From NCBI RefSeq assembly GCF_022179285.1, contig NZ_BPQO01000005.1, positions 186,001 through 250,000 on the forward strand: DNA of 64,000 nucleotides. The letters are read 5' to 3'. The notes beneath the pieces are model-generated. The model did no database searches and was not told the DNA's origin. It was given only the letters and a program-made list of their open reading frames with translations. The number at the start of each line of letters is the position of its first letter. The first letter of the stretch is position 1. Positions 24,562 to 35,449 of this stretch are shown piece after piece. This stretch comes from Methylobacterium hispanicum. GTDB taxonomy: Bacteria > Pseudomonadota > Alphaproteobacteria > Rhizobiales > Beijerinckiaceae. Position numbers and translations under genes: made by a program.

Positions 24562-25497
24562 CTACCGGGCCTCGCGGGCCCGGCGCGCCTCGTAGGCCTT
24601 CAGGCCCGTATAGACGATCCCGAGGAGCGGGTGCGGGACGCCGGCCGCGCGCGCCCGCGCGATCAGGTCGCCGACGACGTGGTCGGCCTCGATGCGGCCG
24701 CCGCCCAGGATATCGCGCAGCATCGAGGCCGTCATCGGCGAGCCCTCCGCCGTCAGCGTCGCGCGGGCCTGCGCCGCGACCTTGTCGCGGGGCGCGTAGC
24801 CGGCGGCGGCGGCGGTGGCGAGGCACTCGCCGTGCAGGCCGCCGATCAGCTCGCGGCCGCCGGGCGCCGCGAGGATGTCGCCGAGCGCCGCCCGCATCAG
24901 GGTCGTGGCGCCCGCGAGCGTCGCCAGGAACACCCACTTCTCCCACATCTCCAGCAGGATCCTGTCGCTGAGGCGGGCCTGGAACTTGGCGCCCTGCATC
25001 AGCGCGTCGATGGCCTGCGCCCGGTCGGAGCGACCGCCGTCGCGCTCGCCGTAGGTGATGGTGCAGAGCTCGCTCATGTGGCGGATCTCGCCGTCCGGGC
25101 CCACCGTCGAGATGATGGCGCAGGAGCCGCCGAGCACCCGCGCCGGCCCGAAGGCGGCGTCGAGGGCGTCGAGATGGGCCATGCCGTTCAGGATCGGCAG
25201 GACCACCGTGCCCTCGGTCACGGCGGGCGCCATGTCGGCGATCGCCGCGTCGAGGTCGTAGGCCTTGCAGGAGAGGACGACGAGGTCGAACGCCTGTTCG
25301 CCCAGCCGGTCGGCCGTGACGGTCCGCGGGGCCGGCAGCTGCAGGTCTCCGAACGGGCTCTTCAGGTTCAGCCCGCGCGCCGCCAGGATCTCGGCCCGGG
25401 CCGGGCGCACCAGGAAGGTGATGTCACGGCCGATCTCGGCGAGCCGCGCCCCGAAATAGCCCCCAGTCGCCCCGGCCCCCACCACCAGCACGCGCAT
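24562..25497 (-). CDS. panE: 2-dehydropantoate 2-reductase family protein
   Basis: This 311-residue NADPH-dependent reductase of the PanE/ApbA family reduces ketopantoate to pantoate for coenzyme A synthesis. It has the N-terminal nucleotide motif VVGAGATGGYFG (residues 5-16), the conserved substrate segment ILNGMAHLDAL near residue 100 and the MWEKWVFLATLAG segment with the catalytic Lys and partner residues. A Ser/Asp pair typical of the C-terminal domain appears near the end (GRIEADHVVGDLI). Many genomes carry several paralogues with other 2-oxoacid substrates, so the pantothenate role is likely but not proven. It is monocistronic here. Confidence 0.85.
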   Translation of the reverse strand: MRVLVVGAGATGGYFGARLAEIGRDITFLVRPARAEILAARGLNLKSPFGDLQLPAPRTVTADRLGEQAFDLVVLSCKAYDLDAAIADMAPAVTEGTVVLPILNGMAHLDALDAAFGPARVLGGSCAIISTVGPDGEIRHMSELCTITYGERDGGRSDRAQAIDALMQGAKFQARLSDRILLEMWEKWVFLATLAGATTLMRAALGDILAAPGGRELIGGLHGECLATAAAAGYAPRDKVAAQARATLTAEGSPMTASMLRDILGGGRIEADHVVGDLIARARAAGVPHPLLGIVYTGLKAYEARRAREAR

Positions 25498-25560
25498 CTT
25501 CGTAAATCCCTGTGAGGTTTGGCGCCGGCGGCGCAGCCGAGATACCGCTATGGGAACCGG

Positions 25561-25968
25561 TCAGGTCCCGATCATTCGAATCGATCCGCTCCAACCGGCG
25601 GAACGAAGCTGCCGAACGAGCCGGCCGTCGGCGGTTGCGAGCGTTGCACCCCAGCGCTCCGCGGCCGCGAGGTAGAGCGCATCGTAGTTCGTGCAGCCGA
25701 CCCGTACGGCGATCTCCAAGGCAGCAGGCGCGATCTCGTGGATTGCCTGCAACTGCACCAATCGCGTCGGAGCAGCAATGGCCTCGTGCGCATGATCGCG
25801 TGTGATGGCCTCGGACCGATATGCCTTGAGCAGCGTATTGCCGACTTCGACGAGGATGTGCTCCGGCGCAATGCGCACGTCACCCTCCGCCAGGATCGCC
25901 TCCGCCGCATCGCTGTGAGGCTCGGGCAGAAACCACTTCGCCGCGACGCAGGCATCGATAACGATCAT
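25561..25968 (-). CDS. vapC: PIN-domain toxin, VapC-like
   Basis: This 135-residue protein is a PIN-fold ribonuclease of the VapC type, which cleaves RNA in type II toxin-antitoxin systems. Acidic residues that bind Mg2+ are visible in IVIDACVAAKW (Asp5), the Glu of HILVEVGNTLL, and the C-terminal YDALYLAAAERWGATLATADGRL. The ATG at 25968 overlaps the stop of the preceding small gene (ATGA), the usual antitoxin-first arrangement. The operon lies between panE and guaB without mobile-element signs. Toxin family is confident; target RNA is unknown. Confidence 0.88.
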   Translation of the reverse strand: MIVIDACVAAKWFLPEPHSDAAEAILAEGDVRIAPEHILVEVGNTLLKAYRSEAITRDHAHEAIAAPTRLVQLQAIHEIAPAALEIAVRVGCTNYDALYLAAAERWGATLATADGRLVRQLRSAGWSGSIRMIGT

Positions 25969-26201
25969 CCCGCGTCGCGCTCGGCCCGGATCGTCAGCGC
26001 GCTGTCCGGCAGCGGATGCTTCAACGCACGGGCGCGGATGCCGCGGGTCAGGGCGACGGCTTCGTCTGCCGTGAGGACGTTCGCATCCCGTATGCCGTCG
26101 GTGCGCCGCCGCAGCTCGGACGGCGCGGCCGCGCCGTCCTCTCGTGCGCGCTCGTAAGACGGTTCCGAGCCCATCGATGAAAACCGAAACGACATCGTCA
26201 T
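25965..26201 (-). CDS. probable antitoxin partner of the PIN toxin
   Basis: This 78-residue protein starts at the ATG at 26201 (a second ATG follows at 26195) and its stop overlaps the toxin start by 4 bp. The sequence is charged (SELRRRTDGIRDANVLTADE in the middle; ALKHPLPDSALTIRAERDAG at the end), with no obvious AbrB, Phd/YefM or ribbon-helix-helix signature that I can identify. Antitoxin function is therefore inferred from gene order and coupling alone. Its C-terminal half would be expected to wrap the toxin. Confidence 0.6.
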   Translation of the reverse strand: MTMSFRFSSMGSEPSYERAREDGAAAPSELRRRTDGIRDANVLTADEAVALTRGIRARALKHPLPDSALTIRAERDAG

Positions 26202-26274
26202 GCTTGGGGCCTCCGTCGTGGATTCTGCCACGCGACACCCCGGTTCCGATAGACCGCCGAATGGCCGGCCCCAC

Positions 26275-28867
<2,593 letters not shown>

Positions 28868-29118
28868 CCGGGCACTTTCTCGAGGAGCGGTCCCGTCTCC
28901 CGCCGCCCGACCGGGCGCGGAGGGCCGCGTACAGTACGGCAGAGCTTAGGGCCCGCGGGCGCCCCCCGGAAGGCCCGGCCCGGGACCGGGCCGCGTTCGG
29001 AAACAATCCGTGGCCGATCCGCCACGGAATCGGGCAGATCCCGCGCGCGGTCGGTCACATTCAGGGCAGGCGCGCCCCGCATGCAACCGCCCGTTCACCA
29101 AATCGCTTGTCGAGACCG

Positions 29119-30540
29119 ATGTCCCCGACCCGGATCGTACCCCTCGTCGTCGCAACCGCCCTGTTCATGGAGAACACGGACGCGACCGTGATCGCCACCG
29201 CGCTGCCGACGATCGCGGCGAGCCTCGGGGAGGATCCGATCGCGCTCAAGCTCGCGCTCACCGCCTACCTCGTCAGCCTCGCGATCTTCATCCCCGTGAG
29301 CGGCTGGATGGCCGACCGGTTCGGGGCCCGCACGGTGTTCCGCGCGGCGCTCGGGGTGTTCATGGCGGGCTCGCTCGCCTGCGCGGCGGCCGACGGCCTC
29401 CTGAGCTTCGTGGCGGCGCGCTTCCTCCAGGGCCTCGGCGGGGCCATGATGGTGCCGGTCGGCCGCCTCGTGATCCTGCGCAGCGTGCCGAAATCGGAAC
29501 TCGTCACGGCGCTCGCCTACCTCACCATCCCGGCACTGATCGGCCCGATCCTCGGCCCGCCGCTCGGCGGCCTGATCACCACCTGGCTCGACTGGCGCTG
29601 GATCTTCCTGATCAACATCCCGATCGGGATCGCCGGGATCGTGCTGGCGAGCGTCTACTTCGAGGATCTGCGCGAGGCCGAGCGGCCGCCGCTCGACGTC
29701 GCGGGCTTCCTGCTGCTCGGGCCGGGCCTGGCCGGGCTGATGCTCGGCCTCGCCTCGCTCGGGCGCCACCTGCTGCCGGCTTGGCTCACCTGGGGCTGCC
29801 TCGGCGGGGGCGCGGCGCTGCTCGGCCTCTACATCCGCCATTCCGCCCGCGTGCCGCACCCGGTGCTGCGGCTCGGCCTGCTCGGCTACCCGACCTTCCG
29901 GGCCGCGGTGACGGGCGGCTCGCTGTTCCGCATCGGCACGGGGGCGATCCCCTTCCTGCTGCCGCTGATGCTGCAGATCGGCTTCGGCCTCGACGCGCTG
30001 CAATCGGGCCTGATCACCTTCGCGGCGGCAGCGGGCGCGATGCTGGTGAAGACGGTCGGCCCCCGCATCCTGCGCACCTTCGGCTTCCGCGCCGTGATGG
30101 TGACGAACGCGGTGCTGGCGGCCGCCTTCCTGGCGGTGAACGGGCTGTTCACGGCCCAGACCCCGCACCTGCTGATCATCGGCCTGCTGTTCCTCGGCGG
30201 CTGCCTGCGCTCGCTGCAATTCACCTGCATCAACGCGATCGCCTACGCGGACCTGGAGCAGCGGGAGATGAGCGCGGGCACTAGCCTCGCCAGCGTCGCG
30301 CAGCAGCTCTCGCTGAGCCTCGGCGTGACGCTCGGCGCCCTGGCACTCGAGGGCGCCGCCGCGTGGCACGGGCGCGCGGAGATCCGGGCGGAGGATTTCG
30401 GCCCGGCCTTCCTGGCGGTAGCGCTGATCTCCGGCGCCTCCGTGTTCCCGTTCCGGCGGCTCAGCCCGGATGCCGGCGCGGAGATCTCGGGGCGGCGCGC
30501 GGTCGAGGCGGCCCCGGCCGGGGCGCCGGGGCGAAACTAG
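29119..30540 (+). CDS. MFS drug efflux transporter, DHA2 (14-span) type
   Basis: This 473-residue inner-membrane proton antiporter resembles DHA2 multidrug efflux proteins such as EmrB. The family motif A is seen as GWMADRFGARTVF, and helix-5 motif C-like GPILGPPLGGLITT follows. About 14 hydrophobic segments are present. The ATG at 29119 is used; a TTG at 29107 would add four residues. Its last 4 bp overlap the end of the convergent DoxX gene. Substrate is not predictable. No TetR/MarR regulator is adjacent. Confidence 0.88.
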   Translation: MSPTRIVPLVVATALFMENTDATVIATALPTIAASLGEDPIALKLALTAYLVSLAIFIPVSGWMADRFGARTVFRAALGVFMAGSLACAAADGLLSFVAARFLQGLGGAMMVPVGRLVILRSVPKSELVTALAYLTIPALIGPILGPPLGGLITTWLDWRWIFLINIPIGIAGIVLASVYFEDLREAERPPLDVAGFLLLGPGLAGLMLGLASLGRHLLPAWLTWGCLGGGAALLGLYIRHSARVPHPVLRLGLLGYPTFRAAVTGGSLFRIGTGAIPFLLPLMLQIGFGLDALQSGLITFAAAAGAMLVKTVGPRILRTFGFRAVMVTNAVLAAAFLAVNGLFTAQTPHLLIIGLLFLGGCLRSLQFTCINAIAYADLEQREMSAGTSLASVAQQLSLSLGVTLGALALEGAAAWHGRAEIRAEDFGPAFLAVALISGASVFPFRRLSPDAGAEISGRRAVEAAPAGAPGRN

Positions 30541-31037
30541 GCCGCGGCGCGGGCGGGTCGGCCGCCGCGCTTCGGTCCGTTGCTGTTGGCGGGCTTGCGG
30601 GCCGGCGCCTTCTTGGGCGCGGAGCGGGCGCCCGCGCGCCAGCCCTGCCAGCTCCAGGCGCCGGGGCCCTGCAGGGCGTAGAGGAGGAAGCCGCCGGCGA
30701 GGCCGAGATCGGCCAGCAGCAGCGTGCGTTCGGCGATCGCCGCCGCGCCGCCGAACTGCCAGAACGGGTGCAGCACCACTGCCATGCCGGCGGCGAACAG
30801 CGCCAGCGCGAGCCCGGTCAGCCGCGGCAGCACGCCGAGGATCAGCGCGAGCGGTCCGAAGACCTGCACGACGACCATCGCGGTCGCGACCGCGTTCGGG
30901 GCCGGTACGCCGGCGCCCGCCAGCGTCAGCGCGAAGCCCGAGACGTTGAGCGCCCGGGCGATGCCCGTCGGCAGGAGGGCGGAGGCCAGCAGCAGGCGCG
31001 CGGCGAGGCTGAGGGCGTCGGGGGCTCTGGCGATCAC
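30537..31037 (-). CDS. DoxX-family membrane protein
   Basis: This 166-residue protein has four hydrophobic helices (LSLAARLLLASALLPTGIAR; ATAMVVVQVFGPLALILGVL; GLALALFAAGMAVVLHPFW; TLLLADLGLAGGFLLYAL) and the spacing of DoxX/SURF4-like proteins. It ends in an unusual Lys/Arg/Ala-rich basic tail (APKKAPARKPANSNGPKRGG), probably cytoplasmic. Such proteins are linked to redox or quinone-related functions, but the role is unsettled. It converges with the efflux pump gene and overlaps it by 4 bp. Confidence 0.8.
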   Translation of the reverse strand: MIARAPDALSLAARLLLASALLPTGIARALNVSGFALTLAGAGVPAPNAVATAMVVVQVFGPLALILGVLPRLTGLALALFAAGMAVVLHPFWQFGGAAAIAERTLLLADLGLAGGFLLYALQGPGAWSWQGWRAGARSAPKKAPARKPANSNGPKRGGRPARAAA

Positions 31038-31111
31038 GGACGGGCTCCTTCGGGCGGGCCGGAGGAGCCTTGGGGCGGGTGCGTGTAGGCCGGGTTAAGG
31101 ACGCGGCGCCA

Positions 31112-32398
31112 TCAACCGGAGACGCCGCCGCGGAACAGCCGTCCGTGCTCGGTCCAGGCCACGACGAGGAGCGCGAGGCCGCCGAGCGTCGCGTAGCCGA
31201 TGCCGATCGGCAGCACGGTTCCGTCGAAGGCCTGCCCGATCAGGTAGCCGCACAGCGCCCCGAGGATCGTGGTGTAGAAGCCCAGGAAGGACGAGGCGGT
31301 GCCGGCGATGGCGCCCAGCGGCTCCAGCGCCAGCGCGTTGAAGTTCGGCATGGCGAAGCTGATCAGGAACTGGTTCAGCGCCAGCACCCCGAGGAACAGG
31401 GCGAGCGGCGGGTGCCCGTGCCAGGCGAGGCCGACGCCGACCTGGGCGAGCCCCACCATCACGAAGGCCGCGAGGCCCGCATGCGAGAGCGGGCGCATGC
31501 CGAGCCACCGCACCACCCGCGCGTTGACGAGCGTCGCCGCCCCCATGGCGCCCGCGACCGCGCCGAAGGCCAGCGGGAAGAGCGCGCCGAGATGGTAGAG
31601 GCCGGTATCGAAGATCTGCTGGGACGAGCCGACATAGCCCATGATGCAGCCGGTGAGCAGGCCGAGCGCCGTGGCGTAGCCGACCGCGACCCGGCAGCGC
31701 AGGGTCGTCCGCACGGCCTGGATCGTGGCGCGGAGCGAGAGCGGGCGGCGGTATTCCGGGTGCAGGGTCTCGGGCATGCGCCAGGTGAACCAGAGGGTGC
31801 AGATCGCGGCCAGCACCAGCATCGAGACGAAGACCCAGACCCAGGAGCCCAGCGCCAGCATCGCGCCGCCGACGGCGGGCGCGATCATCGGCACGATCAG
31901 GAACACCATCATGATCAGCGACATGACGCTCGCCATCTCGCGGCCGGCGAAGCGGTCGCGCACGATCGCGGTCGAGAGCACGCGCCCGCTCGCCGCGCCG
32001 ACGCCCTGGATGATGCGGGCGGCGAGCAGCCAGCCGAAGGAGGGCGCCACCATCGCCAGCGCCGTGCCGGCCGCGTAGATCGCCAGCCCCCCGAGGAGGA
32101 CCGGCCGGCGGCCGAGCGCGTCCGAGACCGGCCCGTAGACGATCTGCGCCAGCCCGAAGCCGATCATGTAGACGTAGACGAGGAGCTGGAGATGGTTGGC
32201 GTCGGCGACCCCGAACCGCGCCTGGATCGCCGGAAAGGCCGGGAGCAGGTTGTCGATCGAGATCGCGGTCACGGCCATCATCAGGGCGACGATGGCCACG
32301 AACTCGGCGAAGCCCGGGCCGGCCCACGCCGCGGGGACGGCGACGGGGGCGCTGGCACGCGCCCCCTCGGGCGGGTTCGGCCGGATCGGTGCGGTCAC
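31112..32398 (-). CDS. MFS efflux transporter, Bcr/CflA type
   Basis: This 428-residue inner-membrane protein of the DHA1 Bcr/CflA group has about 12 spans and motif A YGPVSDALGRRPVLL, with the helix-5 region LIVPMIAPAVGGAMLALGSW. The family exports drugs such as bicyclomycin or chloramphenicol, or sulfonamides and cysteine-pathway compounds. A 38-residue Pro/Ala-rich N-terminal extension precedes the first helix. It is separated by 75 bp from the DoxX gene on the same strand. Specific substrate unknown. Confidence 0.88.
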   Translation of the reverse strand: MTAPIRPNPPEGARASAPVAVPAAWAGPGFAEFVAIVALMMAVTAISIDNLLPAFPAIQARFGVADANHLQLLVYVYMIGFGLAQIVYGPVSDALGRRPVLLGGLAIYAAGTALAMVAPSFGWLLAARIIQGVGAASGRVLSTAIVRDRFAGREMASVMSLIMMVFLIVPMIAPAVGGAMLALGSWVWVFVSMLVLAAICTLWFTWRMPETLHPEYRRPLSLRATIQAVRTTLRCRVAVGYATALGLLTGCIMGYVGSSQQIFDTGLYHLGALFPLAFGAVAGAMGAATLVNARVVRWLGMRPLSHAGLAAFVMVGLAQVGVGLAWHGHPPLALFLGVLALNQFLISFAMPNFNALALEPLGAIAGTASSFLGFYTTILGALCGYLIGQAFDGTVLPIGIGYATLGGLALLVVAWTEHGRLFRGGVSG

Positions 32399-32579
32399 GG
32401 ATGCCTCGGAGCGGAGCTGCGGGAGAGCCCCCTCCCGGGCTCCCCGTCCCCCGACAACGCGGCGGCGATGTGACGGTGCGCATGTCCGCGTCGCGACCGT
32501 GGCCTGCGGAAGCCGCGGCGCCGGAACGGAGAAGGCTCAGCTTCGTTGGGCGCGCGAGCCCCTTCCACTGGAGAGACCG

Positions 32580-32753
32580 ATGTCCAGCCTCGTCCGCATC
32601 CTCCTCGCGATCTTCCTGCCGCCCGTCGCGGTGCTGCTGACCACCGGCTTCGGCCTGCAGTTCCTGCTCAACATCCTTCTGTGGATCCTGGGCTGGCTGC
32701 CGGGCACCGTCCACGCCCTCTGGCTGATGAACCGCGAGCGCCCGCTGCTCTGA
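32580..32753 (+). CDS. YqaE/Pmp3-family small membrane protein
   Basis: This 57-residue protein is nearly all hydrophobic, with two spans around the conserved core LLAIFLPPVAVLLTTGFG and LNILLWILGWLPGTVHALW, matching UPF0057 (Pmp3/YqaE). The ATG follows GGAGAGACCG. Homologues modulate membrane potential or stress response in yeast, plants and bacteria. It precedes repeat copy R4 and converges with the L,D-transpeptidase gene. Confidence 0.85.
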   Translation: MSSLVRILLAIFLPPVAVLLTTGFGLQFLLNILLWILGWLPGTVHALWLMNRERPLL

Positions 32754-32781
32754 GCGGAGCGGCCGCGCGCTCTCGCTCCCC

Positions 32782-33070
32782 ACTCTGCGGGCAGGGCGAT
32801 CGCATATGGCGTGGGTCGTCTCCGAGATCGCCACTGGAACCGCGCCGCGCGCCCTCTCCCAGAGGGAGAGGGTTGGGGTGAGGGGTATGACGCCGCAGAC
32901 CTGAGCACGCGGTCGACGCGCGTTCAGTTCAGAGCCTCACTCTGAAGCCTCATACCCCTCACCCGGCTTTCTGCGAAAGCAGACCTCTCCCTATGGGAGA
33001 GGGGACCCGCGCCTGACCGGGGCTAGGCTCGCTCGGCATATGCGATCGCCCTGCTCTGCGGGGGAGGGAG
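32782..33070. repeat. longest copy (R4) of dispersed composite inverted repeat
   Basis: Arms GGGTGAGGGGTATGA (32876-32890) and TCATACCCCTCACCC (32950-32964) are 59 bp apart, flanked by CCTCTCCC/GGGAGAGG hairpins. Both ends carry a GCAGGGCGATCGCATATG module in opposite orientation (left from about 32791, right ending about 33054). The left outer flank matches the right flank of R3 in inverted orientation; the right outer flank matches R1 over 60 bp. It fills the 329-bp gap between the convergent YqaE-like and L,D-transpeptidase genes. Confidence 0.9.
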
Positions 33071-33082
33071 AAGCGCGCGGCC

Positions 33083-34543
33083 TCAGCGCGCCGGCTCGGC
33101 CTTCGGGGCCGGCTTCTTCGCCTCGGCCACCTTGGCGGGCGGCGCCTTCTTCTCCGCGATCGCGCCGGTCGCGGTCGGGGGTTTTGCCAGATGCGCCTGG
33201 ATGCGCGCGCGGGCGGCGTGGACCTGCTTGGCGGGCTCGGCCGTCGCGGCGTCCGCGGCGGGGGTCGCCGGCTCCGGCGCGGGCGCGTCCTTGCGGGACA
33301 GGCCGCCGAACACCTGCTGGAAGGCCGAGACGTCGCCCTCCGCGTCCGCCACCGTGACGCGGGCGGGCTTGCCCGCCTCGGCGGCGGCCGGCTCGGCCTG
33401 CTTGGCGAGCATGAGAGGCGCCGGGGCCGGCTTGGCGCCGGCGGCGAGGGCCGCGGCGGCGGCCTTGGTGGGGATCGGCGCGGCCGCGAGCTGCGTGCGG
33501 CCCTTCGGACCGGCAGGGCCGGCCTTCGGCTCGATCGCGATCTCCTCCGGCGCGCCGGCGAGCGTCTCCGGACGGCTCACCTCGCCGAGATTGTGCCGGC
33601 CGAACTCCTTGGCGCTGTAGGGCATCTCCTCCTCCTTCGCGCCGAGGCTCGCGAAGGCGGTGACGTTCTGCGGCCGGAAGACCGGGTTCTGGCCGCCGTC
33701 CTGGTAGACGACGCGGGTCGCGGGCGTGCCCTTGGCGACGAGCTCGGCGATCTGGTGATCGTCCCGCGCGCGCTTCTCGGCGACCAGCGGATCGACCCGC
33801 GGGCTGCAGGAGCCGGCGGCCGCGTCGGCACCGCCGAACACGTACTTGGCTCCGCACAGGCCGACCTTGGGCTCCTGGCGCAGGGCCTCGAAATAGTCTG
33901 CGCCCTCCTTCAGGTTGTTCCAGAACGGCGCGTTCGGGTCGTTGCGGAACTTGGCCATGTTCTGGGCCGTCATCCGGAACGGGTAGGACTGGAACTGGAA
34001 GGCGCGCTGGCCGCCCGCGAAGGCCTCGCGGGCGATGGCGTAGATCTCGCCCATCGAGGCGTCGGTCATCGCGAAGCAGCCGGCCGACGAGCAGGTGCCG
34101 TGCACCATGATGTAGTTGCCGGTGCGCCCGTTCGCGCGGTCGAAGGCGTTCGGGTAGCCGGTGTCGAAGGAGAGGTAGTAGGAGGAGTTCGGGTTCATCT
34201 GGCCCGGGGTGATCGTGTAGAAGCCCTCGGGCGCCTGCCGGTCGCCCTGCTTGGTCTTGGGGCCGAGCTGGCCCGACCAGCGGCAGATCGGGAACGTCTT
34301 GAGGAGCGCGTACTGGCCGGTGCCGTCGCGCTTCCACACTTCCAGCTCCGACTCCTTCTTGTAGGCGCGGATCAGGATCGGGTCGGACTGGCTCATCCCC
34401 TTGGTCTGCATCAGCGACAGGGTCTGGGCGGGGACCGGGGTCAGGTGGCGGGTGGAGGCGCCGCCGATCAGGCCGTCCTGGCAGGCGCCGAGGCCGAGCG
34501 TGACGGCGATGAGACCAGCAGCCGCGAGCGGGCGCACAGCCAT
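33083..34543 (-). CDS. L,D-transpeptidase (YafK-type) lipoprotein
   Basis: This 486-residue envelope protein starts with a lipoprotein signal (LIAVTLGLGAC, Cys21). The YkuD/YafK catalytic domain follows, with His148 in MVHGT and nucleophile Cys156 in SSAGCFAMT. Such enzymes cross-link peptidoglycan peptides or hydrolyse links between peptidoglycan and lipoprotein. The C-terminal 150 residues are a low-complexity Ala/Pro/Lys-rich tail (EKKAPPAKVAEAKKPAPKAE) that may reach or bind the cell wall. It is an unusually long member because of that tail. The upstream 135 bp are relatively AT-rich (GGTTAAACTTGACC) and likely hold its promoter. Confidence 0.88.
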   Translation of the reverse strand: MAVRPLAAAGLIAVTLGLGACQDGLIGGASTRHLTPVPAQTLSLMQTKGMSQSDPILIRAYKKESELEVWKRDGTGQYALLKTFPICRWSGQLGPKTKQGDRQAPEGFYTITPGQMNPNSSYYLSFDTGYPNAFDRANGRTGNYIMVHGTCSSAGCFAMTDASMGEIYAIAREAFAGGQRAFQFQSYPFRMTAQNMAKFRNDPNAPFWNNLKEGADYFEALRQEPKVGLCGAKYVFGGADAAAGSCSPRVDPLVAEKRARDDHQIAELVAKGTPATRVVYQDGGQNPVFRPQNVTAFASLGAKEEEMPYSAKEFGRHNLGEVSRPETLAGAPEEIAIEPKAGPAGPKGRTQLAAAPIPTKAAAAALAAGAKPAPAPLMLAKQAEPAAAEAGKPARVTVADAEGDVSAFQQVFGGLSRKDAPAPEPATPAADAATAEPAKQVHAARARIQAHLAKPPTATGAIAEKKAPPAKVAEAKKPAPKAEPAR

Positions 34544-34678
34544 GGGGAACCTCGTCTCGATACTCCGCCCGCGGGTCCGTTCGACCTGCGTCGGGCGTCA
34601 CTCCCCAAACCCGTAGATCGGTTAAACTTGACCCTCCGTTACCGCAATGACGCCGGAGCCACACTCCACGCGGATAAA

Positions 34679-35449
34679 TCAGTCGAGATGTGCGGGATTG
34701 CACGCCGCCTCGGCGCGAATCAGGTCGAGCAGGCGCGCGTCGTCCGCCGGGTCGGCGAGGCGCAGGCCGACCGGCGCGGAGGGCGTCTCGAGGGTGATGT
34801 GCAGGAGGTCGGGACGCGGCTCGGCCCGCCCGGCCACCCGCACGGTCGCGGTGCCCGGCAGGAGCTGGATCACCGTGAGGTGGCTGCGGGCGGCGTCTCC
34901 CGCCAGCGCGTCGCAGAGCGCCGCGGCCTCGGCCGGCGCGACGTGGAGGTGGCTCATCAGCCAGTATCGGTTGCGCCCGCCCGCCAGGGCGCGGGCGGCG
35001 CGCAGCCGCCGGACGCCCGCCTGCAGGAAGGCGAAATCCGCGTCGTCCGCGGCCGGGTCGTGGTGGTTGAAGATGCAGTCGAGGCCGTAGCGCTCCCGGT
35101 AGAGCCGGTGCCGGCCGCGGGTGATGTCGGGTCCCTCGCGCTCGGAGAGCGGGATCGTCTCGAGCTGCGCCCGGTCGGTGAACGCCCGGAAATCGTCCGC
35201 GAGGCAGTCGCGCACCATCGGCGGCAGGGTGAAGACCCAGTCGAACGGGCCGGACCACCCGCGCAGTCCGAGCCGCTTCAGGGCGTGCGCCATCTGGCAG
35301 TTGCTGCCGAGCGAGACGTGATTGAACGCGCCCGGCTCGCGCCGGTCGGGGCCGCGCAGGCCGAGACGGCGGCGCAGGGTCCCGAGAAGGCCTGTCCCGA
35401 AAAGGCCTGTGCCGAGAAGGCCTGGGGGGCCCTCCCCGTCCCGTCTCAC
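34679..35449 (-). CDS. DUF1796 papain-like cysteine peptidase family protein
   Basis: This 256-residue protein has the DUF1796 signature: SLGSNCQMAHALKRLGLRG with the presumed nucleophile Cys and, 15 residues later, GPFDWVFTLPPMV, then a conserved IFNHHDP histidine region. The GTG start at 35449 overlaps the accA stop (GTGA), so translation is coupled to accA. The N-terminus is encoded by three 15-bp tandem repeats (35379-35423) giving LLGTGLFGTGLLGT, which is absent from typical members. Function is not established; the fold suggests peptidase or related hydrolase activity. Confidence 0.75.
   Translation of the reverse strand: MRRDGEGPPGLLGTGLFGTGLLGTLRRRLGLRGPDRREPGAFNHVSLGSNCQMAHALKRLGLRGWSGPFDWVFTLPPMVRDCLADDFRAFTDRAQLETIPLSEREGPDITRGRHRLYRERYGLDCIFNHHDPAADDADFAFLQAGVRRLRAARALAGGRNRYWLMSHLHVAPAEAAALCDALAGDAARSHLTVIQLLPGTATVRVAGRAEPRPDLLHITLETPSAPVGLRLADPADDARLLDLIRAEAACNPAHLD
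35379..35423. repeat. 3 x 15-bp tandem repeat inside the DUF1796 gene
   Basis: Units GTCCCGAGAAGGCCT, GTCCCGAAAAGGCCT and GTGCCGAGAAGGCCT (35379-35393, 35394-35408, 35409-35423) differ by one base each. In-frame length means copy-number change would add or remove five residues (L-L/F-G-T-G) near the N-terminus without frameshift. Confidence 0.92.
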
